64,000 bases of DNA, taken from Pokkaliibacter sp046614695 (GTDB lineage Bacteria > Pseudomonadota > Gammaproteobacteria > Pseudomonadales > Balneatricaceae). Of the stretch, positions 35,538 through 42,702 are shown piece after piece (within the stretch, counting starts at the first letter, position 1; each line of letters opens with the position of its first letter). Under the pieces are notes generated by a model, which worked only from the letters and a program-made list of their open reading frames with translations, had not been told where the DNA came from and searched no databases. The translations under genes and the position numbers were made by a program. The DNA lies in contig NZ_JBKKHQ010000012.1 in assembly GCF_046614695.1 (NCBI RefSeq), positions 323,555 to 387,554 on the forward strand. The letters are read 5' to 3'.

Positions 35538-36716
35538 TTATCGCTCGATAGCTAGCGCCACACCCATGCCGCCACCAATACACAGCGTGGCCAGCCCTTT
35601 CTTGGCGTCCTGCTTAGTCATCTCATGTAGCAGAGTGACCAGGATTCGGCACCCAGAAGCGCCGATAGGATGCCCAAGAGCAATAGCACCGCCATTGACG
35701 TTGACCTTGCTGGTATCCCATTCCAGTGAGGTGTTCACTGACATCGCCTGGGCGGCGAAGGCTTCGTTCGCCTCAACAAGATCAAGATCGCTAATGCTCC
35801 AACCTGCCTTCTTCAGGCAGAGCTTCGTCGCATCAATGGGGCCGGTGCCCATAATTTCAGGGGAAACCCCTACGCTTGAGTAGCCTTTGATTGTAGCTAG
35901 CACAGGCAGTCCTAATTCTTTAGCTTTCTCTGCGCTGGCAAGAATCACAACGGCCGCACCGTCATTCAATGAAGAAGCATTACCGGCAGTGACACTACCG
36001 TCTTTCTTGAATGCCGGGCGTAGTTTGGCAAGCTTGTCAGCAGTAGTGCCGGGACGCGGCTGCTCATCTTTATCAACAATCAGAGGGTCGCCCTTACGTT
36101 GGGGAACGCTGATAGGAATGATTTCGTCAGCAAAACGACCAGAGGCCATGGCTGCCTCTGCCTTGGCTTGAGACGCCGCAGCAAATTCATCCTGCGCTTC
36201 GCGTGTAAAGCCATACTTGGAGACGATATTTTCTGCTGTGATGCCCATGTGGTAATCATTGAATGCATCCCATAGTCCGTCATTCACCATGGTATCGACG
36301 AGCTTCCAGTCGCCCATCTTCTGGCCATCACGTGACTTGGGTAAAACGTGTGGGCTTTGACTCATACTCTCCTGTCCACCGGCGATAACCAGATCCGCAT
36401 CGCCACAGAGGATGGATTGAGTTGCAAGATGAACGGCCTTTAGGCCTGAGCCGCAGACTTTATTGATGGTCATGGCTGGGACAGTTTCTGCCAGTCCTGC
36501 ATGAATCGTGGTTTGACGTGCGGGATTCTGGCCACAACCTGCAGTTAGCACCTGTCCGAGAATAACTTCATCAACATGCTCTGGGGCGATGCCGGATTTT
36601 TCCAGCAGCGACTTGATAACCTGACTTCCGATTTCTGCTGCACTCAGGGAGGCCAGTCCTCCTCCAAAACTACCTATTGCTGATCTTCCTGCTGCAACTA
36701 TGACAACGTCACGCAT
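35538..36716 (-). CDS. acetyl-CoA C-acetyltransferase (thiolase)
   Basis: Biosynthetic-type thiolase that condenses two acetyl-CoA to acetoacetyl-CoA, used in polyhydroxybutyrate or ketone-body metabolism. It has 392 residues with C88 (NKVCGSGLKA), H349 (GHPIGASG) and C379 (CIGGGMG), the full catalytic set. It matches PhaA/AtoB-type enzymes; I cannot decide between them because no phaB, phaC or atoDAE gene is adjacent. It is monocistronic here. Confidence 0.92.
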   Translation of the reverse strand: MRDVVIVAAGRSAIGSFGGGLASLSAAEIGSQVIKSLLEKSGIAPEHVDEVILGQVLTAGCGQNPARQTTIHAGLAETVPAMTINKVCGSGLKAVHLATQSILCGDADLVIAGGQESMSQSPHVLPKSRDGQKMGDWKLVDTMVNDGLWDAFNDYHMGITAENIVSKYGFTREAQDEFAAASQAKAEAAMASGRFADEIIPISVPQRKGDPLIVDKDEQPRPGTTADKLAKLRPAFKKDGSVTAGNASSLNDGAAVVILASAEKAKELGLPVLATIKGYSSVGVSPEIMGTGPIDATKLCLKKAGWSISDLDLVEANEAFAAQAMSVNTSLEWDTSKVNVNGGAIALGHPIGASGCRILVTLLHEMTKQDAKKGLATLCIGGGMGVALAIER

Positions 36717-36865
36717 TACATATCTCCCTTAATGATGTAGTGAGAGGGGCCAAATCATCATAGGTGATAAATTGGCAAATGCGCCAGTTCACATATGTTG
36801 CAAAGCAGCAAAATATGAAGGAAATCAATAAATGGGCAATGTCACCATTGCCCGGTGAGGAGAGA

Positions 36866-37714
36866 TTAATCGAGGCGAATATTGTCGATTAGACGCGCCT
36901 TGCCAAGGTAGGCTGCGGCAAGAATCACAAGGGGTATTTCTGACTCGGGAGATGCCGGCTGAAGTTTCTGCTGATCACAAATTGAGAAGTAGTCAGGTTT
37001 GAGTCCTGCTGCTTCCAGCTTGGCCTTGGCCTCATTCTCAAGCTGTCGGTATTGGCGATTGCCATTCTGGATGAGGCTAATGGTTTCATTCAAAATGCGT
37101 GAGATGGCAGGAGCGGTAGCAAGCTCTTCAGTCGTCAAATAGCCATTTCGTGAGCTCAGTGCCAAGCCATTATCTGCACGGGCAATAGGCGCACCAATAA
37201 TGGTGACCGGCATACACAGGTCATTTACCATTTGGCGTATCACAGCCAGCTGCTGAAAGTCCTTCAGACCGAAAATCGCGGTATCCGGCTGGACAATGCC
37301 GAAGAGTTTGGCCACCACTGTGGCGACGCCCTGAAAGTGCCCCGGGCGGCTGGCACCACAGTGAATATTGGCCAGTTCAGGTACATTGACCAGCGTCTGG
37401 CTGCCAGAGCCTTCTGGATACATCTCTTTCACGTCGGGAGCAAAAAGTACATCACAGCCGCTTTCGCGGAGCTTGGCGCAATCTTCCTCAAATGTCCGGG
37501 GGTAGCGCTCCAGGTCCTCAGTTGGCCCAAACTGCAGTGGGTTCACAAAAATACTGGCGACGACCACATCTGCGGTTTCGCGAGCTTTGTGAATTAAGGA
37601 AATGTGTCCGTCATGCAAGTTACCCATTGTGGGTACAAAGCCAATACGCTGCTCGCAAAGGCGTGCTTTGCGTAGGTGTGCACGAAGGTCGGCAACTTTA
37701 TCGAAAATCAGCAT
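36866..37714 (-). CDS. panC: pantothenate synthetase
   Basis: PanC joins pantoate and beta-alanine using ATP, the last step of pantothenate synthesis. The 282 residues have PTMGNLHDGH (28-37, HIGH-like), the FGLKDFQQLAVIRQM block and SSRNGYL. Its start shares one base with the panB stop (TGATG), so it is translationally coupled to panB. Confidence 0.97.
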   Translation of the reverse strand: MLIFDKVADLRAHLRKARLCEQRIGFVPTMGNLHDGHISLIHKARETADVVVASIFVNPLQFGPTEDLERYPRTFEEDCAKLRESGCDVLFAPDVKEMYPEGSGSQTLVNVPELANIHCGASRPGHFQGVATVVAKLFGIVQPDTAIFGLKDFQQLAVIRQMVNDLCMPVTIIGAPIARADNGLALSSRNGYLTTEELATAPAISRILNETISLIQNGNRQYRQLENEAKAKLEAAGLKPDYFSICDQQKLQPASPESEIPLVILAAAYLGKARLIDNIRLD

Positions 37715-38508
37715 CAGTCAAACCCGTGTTCGTCAGCTGGGAAGGTGCCATCTTTGACCGCTTTCACATAGTTGCTAAAAGCACTCTGGATATCATCACT
37801 CTCTGCCAGGAAGTTTTTGACGAAGCGTGGAACGTACCCGGTATTCATACCTAACATGTCGTGCATGACCAGAACCTGTCCATCGGTATCCGCTCCCGCG
37901 CCAATGCCAATTACTGGTACATGAGCTTTTTCCGCCAGGTTTTTTGCCAGAGATCGAGGTACACATTCCAGCAGAATCAAGCTTGCGCCATTGGCTTCCA
38001 GCAAAGCAGCATCATCCAGCAGAACCTGGGCCGCTTCGGGGGTTTTTCCCTGCACTTTGAAGCCTCCCATGACGTTCACTGTCTGAGGAGTAAGACCTAA
38101 ATGAGCGCATACCGGAACGCCGCGTTCAGCCAGCAGTCTGATGGTATCCGCCAGCCAGGCGCCGCCTTCTATCTTGATGACATGAGCGCCTGCCTGCATG
38201 AGCCGTCCGGCGTTGTGCATGGCCTGTTCAGGCGTGGCATAGGACATAAAGGGTAAGTCAGCCATAATCAGGGCGCTGGAGTTACCCTGACTAACCGCTT
38301 TGGTGTGATAGACCATGTCATCGACGCTGACAGGTAATGTGCTGTCATGACCCTGAAGTACCATGCCGAGAGAATCGCCGACCAGAATCACTTCCACGCC
38401 TGCACAGTTTTGCAGGTGTGAAAAAATGGCATCGTAGGCTGTCAGGCAGCTGAATTTCTCACCGTCCGCTTTCAGTTTGGACAGCGTATTGAGGGTGACC
38501 TTTTTCAT
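37714..38508 (-). CDS. panB: ketopantoate hydroxymethyltransferase
   Basis: PanB converts ketoisovalerate and methylene-THF to ketopantoate, the first committed step to CoA. The 264 residues carry the metal ligands D45 (GDSLGM), D84 and E114, and the catalytic E181. It lies about 115 bases behind folK, on the same strand, and overlaps panC. Confidence 0.97.
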   Translation of the reverse strand: MKKVTLNTLSKLKADGEKFSCLTAYDAIFSHLQNCAGVEVILVGDSLGMVLQGHDSTLPVSVDDMVYHTKAVSQGNSSALIMADLPFMSYATPEQAMHNAGRLMQAGAHVIKIEGGAWLADTIRLLAERGVPVCAHLGLTPQTVNVMGGFKVQGKTPEAAQVLLDDAALLEANGASLILLECVPRSLAKNLAEKAHVPVIGIGAGADTDGQVLVMHDMLGMNTGYVPRFVKNFLAESDDIQSAFSNYVKAVKDGTFPADEHGFD

Positions 38509-38624
38509 TCGGGTTACCTTGTGTCACAAGAGCCTGAAGCTCTCTATTATGGGCATGATGCGACCTTAAGGCCGTCTTTTACTGTAATTATGGCTTTGGT
38601 TTAGCGTTTTTAAGTGTCGTGTGT

Positions 38625-39152
38625 TCAGTCTGAAGATTCAGACGCTTGCCAGTGGCTGGAGGGAAGCCTGCTCAGGCTAGCCATTGGGCACTGGCTTAAA
38701 AGGCTGAACAATGGCCCCTTGCCGGGTATCTCCAGGGCAGGGCTGATTTCTGCCAATGGATACAGGACGAAGCTGCGTTCGTGAAGGTAAGGATGAGGAA
38801 CGCTTAGACGCTCGGTTTGTATGACTTCTTGTCCGAAAAGTAACAGGTCAAGGTCCAGCGTTCGTGGTCCCCAGCGCTCTTTTCGTACCCGCTGATGAGC
38901 GTTCTCTATACGCTGCATTTCGTCCAGCAGTGTATGGGGGTCGAGTGCCGTAGCGATAAGGGCTACGGCATTGATATAGTCAGGCTGGCCAGGAGGTCCG
39001 ACAGGATCGCTTCTGTATAGGCCGGAATGTGCCAGCAGCTGGGAATCTGGCAGCTGTCGAAGTGCTTCCAGTGCCTCTTTTACTTGCTGCAGTGGCTGCT
39101 CAAGATTGCTGCCAAGACCAATCCAGGCAAGTGGGAACTGATGTCTATTCAT
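38625..39152 (-). CDS. folK: 6-hydroxymethyl-7,8-dihydropterin pyrophosphokinase
   Basis: HPPK activates the pterin for FolP. From the ATG at 39152 (MNRHQFPLAWIGLGSNL) it has 175 residues; a longer frame would run well into pcnB. The signature RWGPRTLDLDLLLFG and NAVALI segments are present. Its start overlaps the pcnB end by eight bases. The C-terminal tail after residue 160 is Ser-rich and non-conserved. Confidence 0.95.
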   Translation of the reverse strand: MNRHQFPLAWIGLGSNLEQPLQQVKEALEALRQLPDSQLLAHSGLYRSDPVGPPGQPDYINAVALIATALDPHTLLDEMQRIENAHQRVRKERWGPRTLDLDLLLFGQEVIQTERLSVPHPYLHERSFVLYPLAEISPALEIPGKGPLFSLLSQCPMASLSRLPSSHWQASESSD

Positions 39153-40497
39153 CCGCACTTTTTCGCTTTCGATTACGTGGGCGTCGACGACGGGGTCTGG
39201 GCGTATCACCGCCTTCTTCCGCAGCGGTCTCACGGTTCATTTCGCGGCGGTCATTTCCTTCAAGCTGTTGATAGTCTTCCCACCATTGGCCCAAACCATC
39301 AAGATCCTCTCCAGCGATTTCCCGAAGTCGCAGGAAGTCATAAGCAGCACGGAAGCGAGGATGTCCCAGGAGCTGCTCAGCGCGTTTGCCCTGGCGGCGA
39401 GGTAAACGGAACTGCAGCTCCCAGATCTCTTTCATGATGCTGCTGATACGACGCGGAATCGCAATGTGGCGAACCTGACGCTCCATGATGCGCTGTGCTG
39501 CTTCATGAAGAGCCGGGATCAGTGGCATGCGCTCCTGTTCCTGAAGCCGTGCCAGCTCTTCCAACAATGGAGCCCAAAGCAGTACTGCATAGAGGAAGGC
39601 GGGAGTTACAGGTTTCTCTTCCGCAATACGACGATCGGTATTGGCCAGTGCATGTTCTACCAGTCTGCGCTGCATAGCGGTGGTTTCGTCGTCACCGCTC
39701 AGGCTGCGATAAGTCATGGGAAGAATGGGCTCAACCAGTTGGTATTGGCACATCAGGTGCCAGGTTGGTGCTCCCTGACCTGCGCTTAATAACTTTAATA
39801 CTTCATCAAAAAGACGGGCATTCGAGACGTCTTTCAGCAGGGGGGCAAGCTCCAGAATGGGGGCTGCTGTGGCTTCTTCCAGTTCAAAGTCGAGTTTGCC
39901 CGCGAAGCGAACTGCTCTGAGCATGCGTACCGGATCTTCACGATAGCGGTCTTGCGGGTTGCCAATCATGCGAATGCGGCGCTGCTCGAGATCATTCAGG
40001 CCATTGTGGTAATCGTAGATACAGAAATCTTTAACCGTGTAGTACAGAGCGTTAATGGTGAAGTCCCTGCGCTCTACATCTTCTTCAAGCGTGCCGTAAA
40101 CGTTATCCCGAAGCAGCATGCCGCTCTCCGCCTGACGGCTGTGATCCGAAGCGTTTTCTTCTTCGCTTTGCGGGTGATGAGCACGGAATGTCGCTACCTC
40201 GATAATCTCTCGACCAAACTGGACATGCACAATCTTGAAGCGTCGGCCAATCAGACGAGAATTGCGGAATAGGCGGTGAACTTCTTCAGGGCTGGCATTG
40301 GTGGCGACATCAAAGTCTTTTGGAGAGCGCCCCAGCAGCAAGTCACGCACGCCGCCGCCGACAATGTAAGCATCAAAACCCGCATCGCCAAGACGGTAGA
40401 GAACCTTCAAGGCATTCTGACTGATATTTTTACGGGAAATGTTGTGCTCATCACGAGAGATGACGTGCATGGATTGTTCGGATTCAATGGCCGTCAT
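39145..40497 (-). CDS. pcnB: poly(A) polymerase I
   Basis: PcnB adds poly(A) tails that speed RNA decay. I start at the ATG at 40497 (450 residues) because AGGAAG lies five bases upstream. The head domain has YIVGGGVRDLLLG and KDFDVATNA with the two catalytic aspartates, then RRDFTINAL and REDPVRMLRA; the C-terminus is Arg/Lys-rich (RPRRRRPRNRKRK). The frame stays open to an ATG at 40605, which would add a hydrophobic helix and 36 residues but has no ribosome-binding site. Confidence 0.95.
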   Translation of the reverse strand: MTAIESEQSMHVISRDEHNISRKNISQNALKVLYRLGDAGFDAYIVGGGVRDLLLGRSPKDFDVATNASPEEVHRLFRNSRLIGRRFKIVHVQFGREIIEVATFRAHHPQSEEENASDHSRQAESGMLLRDNVYGTLEEDVERRDFTINALYYTVKDFCIYDYHNGLNDLEQRRIRMIGNPQDRYREDPVRMLRAVRFAGKLDFELEEATAAPILELAPLLKDVSNARLFDEVLKLLSAGQGAPTWHLMCQYQLVEPILPMTYRSLSGDDETTAMQRRLVEHALANTDRRIAEEKPVTPAFLYAVLLWAPLLEELARLQEQERMPLIPALHEAAQRIMERQVRHIAIPRRISSIMKEIWELQFRLPRRQGKRAEQLLGHPRFRAAYDFLRLREIAGEDLDGLGQWWEDYQQLEGNDRREMNRETAAEEGGDTPRPRRRRPRNRKRKSADE

Positions 40498-40774
40498 GGC
40501 GCTTCCTGAAGGTTGAGGACGGCTGAAGAGGCGAGCGATCACCACGGCCAGACCAATGATGACTGCAAAACCAATCAGATAATATAGGTTCACCTGATAT
40601 TCCATAGGCTTAGAAGATGATCGTCATGAAACGCAGCATTATTGCGTTGCGCATCAGGCATTAAAGGAATGCGGATAATACCATCGACGGCTCTAAGGTA
40701 AAAATTAGAACATCATTAAGGCATAAAATAGATGGTATCAAAGGCGTACTTGAATAAGGGGGGGGAGATATTCT

Positions 40775-41093
40775 ATGAAGTGCCGCCCTCTTGTTGTTAT
40801 TGCGGCGGCAGCCAGACAGGGCATGTTCGAGTCCGGTATAAACAAATCGCTTTAGACATCCGGTACAGTCATGCACCTTGATGAGTGAAACAGTAGGTAT
40901 TCTTTGCCGGTTTTATTTTTATTGTTGGCTTGTTGTTCCTGCTGTTTCCGTGATCTCGACCGATAAAAAGGCCGGAGGTCTAAAGCGATTAGCTTTCTCT
41001 ACCCGATGTTATTTTTATTTTACGGGTCTCTGCTCAGGTTCGACGTTTTTTATTTTTATTGTTGCAAACCGGTGCAGAAGCTTTCTTCTTTGC
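40775..41093 (-). ncRNA. crcZ: probable CrcZ-type small RNA (Hfq/Crc sponge); 3' end uncertain
   Basis: The minus strand between cbrB and pcnB holds no credible ORF but has five A-rich motifs of the AAnAAnAA kind (plus-strand positions 41050-41064, 41008-41022, 40930-40937, 40913-40926 and 40790-40802). At least three lie in hairpin loops: ACCCG/CGGGT at 41001-41027, GCC/GGC at 40906-40929, and TGCCGCC/GGCGGCA at 40781-40810. A sigma-54 promoter ends 11 bases before the predicted 5' end at 41093. In Pseudomonas, CrcZ occupies exactly this place, is activated by CbrB with RpoN, and titrates Hfq-Crc to relieve catabolite repression. I saw no U-tract after the last hairpin, so the 3' end is a guess; it may run on towards pcnB. 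Confidence 0.75.
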
Positions 41094-41103
41094 TCCAGTA
41101 TAA

Positions 41104-41119
41104 AGCATTCCTTGTGCCA
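41104..41119 (-). promoter_or_regulatory. sigma-54 (RpoN) promoter of the CrcZ-like RNA
   Basis: On the minus strand TGGCACAAGGAATGCT matches the -24/-12 consensus (TGGCAC, N5, TTGC) at 14 of 16 positions, with invariant GG and GC at the right spacing. The transcription start is predicted at 41093. Confidence 0.8.
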
Positions 41120-41168
41120 GTTTTTTAAGTTGCTGTTTTTAAAGAATATTTATGTTTTTTGGAAAGGC

Positions 41169-41220
41169 GGTAACAGGGATGTGTTACCTCAGGGGACAGG
41201 TTTTAGTTACTCTGGTAACA
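41169..41220 (-). promoter_or_regulatory. probable CbrB enhancer sites upstream of the CrcZ-like RNA
   Basis: Four half-sites of one motif: GGTAACA (41169-41175) and TGTTACC (41182-41188) form a perfect palindrome with a six-base centre; GTTAC (41206-41210) and GTAACA (41215-41220) form a second. They lie 77-127 bp upstream of the predicted start, the usual enhancer distance for an NtrC-type activator. TGTTAC/GTAACA half-sites are, as I recall, those described for CbrB in Pseudomonas. Confidence 0.7.
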
Positions 41221-41254
41221 CCTAGGTGAGAAAAGTGACGCACTGCTTTGGTAC

Positions 41255-41278
41255 AAAAAAGCCGGCTTATGCCGGCTC
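41255..41278 (-). terminator. intrinsic terminator after cbrB
   Basis: On the minus strand AGCCGGC and GCCGGCT pair around ATAA and are followed by six T. It isolates cbrB from the sigma-54 unit downstream. Confidence 0.9.
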
Positions 41279-41284
41279 TGATGG

Positions 41285-42700
41285 CTATTTCTTGCGCGGG
41301 ATTCCGAGCTTTTGTCGCTTTTCCCACAGGCATTTACGGCTAACCCCGAGCTTTTGGGCAAGCTCGGTTTCGCTCATCTCTTCCTGATGCTCGAGAACAA
41401 AGCGCAGAAAGTAGTCATCCAGTGACAGATTCTCTTTTACGGCTCGTGCTCCCAGAGGCGCAATGCGCTGCCGCGTATTACTGCTGGTTGCACTCAGGCG
41501 AGCTTCAATTTGATCAAGCTCATCGTCTTCCAGCGGTATTCCCAGCAGGTCGGGGGTAATCACTGCGTCATCGACAAGAATCACTGCGCGCTCGATGGCA
41601 TTTTCAAGTTCACGTACGTTGCCCGGCCAGGGGTGGCGCTTGAGGGTATGTAAGGCATCCGTACTGAATACGAGGTCCTCACGACCAAGCTTACGGCTGG
41701 AGCGCTCAAGCAGAACATCCGCAATCTCAATGATGTCATCGCCTCGCTCACGCAATGCTGGCATACGAATGTCCATGACGTAGAGTCGGTAGAACAGGTC
41801 CTCACGGAACTTGCCTTCCTTTACCATCTCACGAAGATTGCGGTGGGTTGCTGTAATCAGGCGAATATCGACTTTCTTGGACTGAATCGAACCGACGCGG
41901 CGGATCTCGCTTTCCTGAAGGACACGAAGCAGGCGTGCCTGGGCTTCCAAAGGCAGTTCTCCGACCTCATCCAGAAAGAGTGTGCCGGTGTCTGCGGCTT
42001 CAATCAGGCCGCTTCGTGCAGCAACGGCACCGGTAAAAGCGCCTTTCTCATGACCGAAAAGCTCAGATTCGATTAGACTTTCAGGAATAGCCGCACAATT
42101 CACTGAGATCATCGGGCGATCACCACGAGAGCTTTGCTCGTGAATGGCGCGTGCAGCGAGTTCTTTACCCGTGCCTGACTCACCCTGAATAAGTACCGTG
42201 ACATCGGTGCCTGCCACTTTGGCGATGCGACGAAACAGCATCTGCATCGCCTCGCAACTACCGATCATGCGTGAGCGTGGAGCGGAGTTATCTGAGCGTG
42301 CGGAGCGGCGAGTCATGGGTATCACATCGCTACCTGCATTGGCCTGACGCTCATCCTGTTGCTTGATGATACGTTTGACACTGGCGAGCATCTCATCGTG
42401 ATCAAAGGGCTTGGCAATGTAGTCTACAGCCCCCTCGCGCATGGCATCCACAGCAGAGCGCAGGCTGGCATAGCTGGTCATAATAAGCACGGGGCAATGC
42501 TTAACTTCGCGGATCAGATCCGTACCAGGACGACCGGGAAGCCGTAAGTCGCTGATGACCAGGTCATAGTTTTCCAATGAAAACTTTAAGGCGTCATCCA
42601 CGCATCCAGCATCATCGACCTGGTAATCGTTACGTTCGAGAAGTTTTTTCAGAGCCTGACGGATGATGGCTTCATCTTCGACAATCAAGATGCGTCGCAT
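41285..42700 (-). CDS. cbrB: sigma-54-dependent response regulator CbrB (NtrC family)
   Basis: CbrB is the enhancer-binding partner of CbrA in carbon/nitrogen balance. The 471 residues comprise a receiver domain with phospho-acceptor D51 (VISDLRLPG) and K97, an AAA+ domain with Walker A GESGTGKE (173-180) and the sigma-54-contacting GAFTGA loop (220-225), and a C-terminal Fis-type helix-turn-helix (ETELAQKLGVSRKCLW). It lies two bases from cbrA. The neighbours dksA-gluQ-cbrA and pcnB, and the downstream sigma-54 promoter, make the CbrB call firm. Confidence 0.95.
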   Translation of the reverse strand: MRRILIVEDEAIIRQALKKLLERNDYQVDDAGCVDDALKFSLENYDLVISDLRLPGRPGTDLIREVKHCPVLIMTSYASLRSAVDAMREGAVDYIAKPFDHDEMLASVKRIIKQQDERQANAGSDVIPMTRRSARSDNSAPRSRMIGSCEAMQMLFRRIAKVAGTDVTVLIQGESGTGKELAARAIHEQSSRGDRPMISVNCAAIPESLIESELFGHEKGAFTGAVAARSGLIEAADTGTLFLDEVGELPLEAQARLLRVLQESEIRRVGSIQSKKVDIRLITATHRNLREMVKEGKFREDLFYRLYVMDIRMPALRERGDDIIEIADVLLERSSRKLGREDLVFSTDALHTLKRHPWPGNVRELENAIERAVILVDDAVITPDLLGIPLEDDELDQIEARLSATSSNTRQRIAPLGARAVKENLSLDDYFLRFVLEHQEEMSETELAQKLGVSRKCLWEKRQKLGIPRKK

Positions 42701-42702
42701 AG

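Noticed and set aside
40878..41225. A 115-codon plus-strand ORF between pcnB and cbrB
   Set aside because: It is antisense to the CrcZ-like RNA, rich in Phe and Cys because of the T-rich strand, runs across the sigma-54 promoter and has no recognisable domain.
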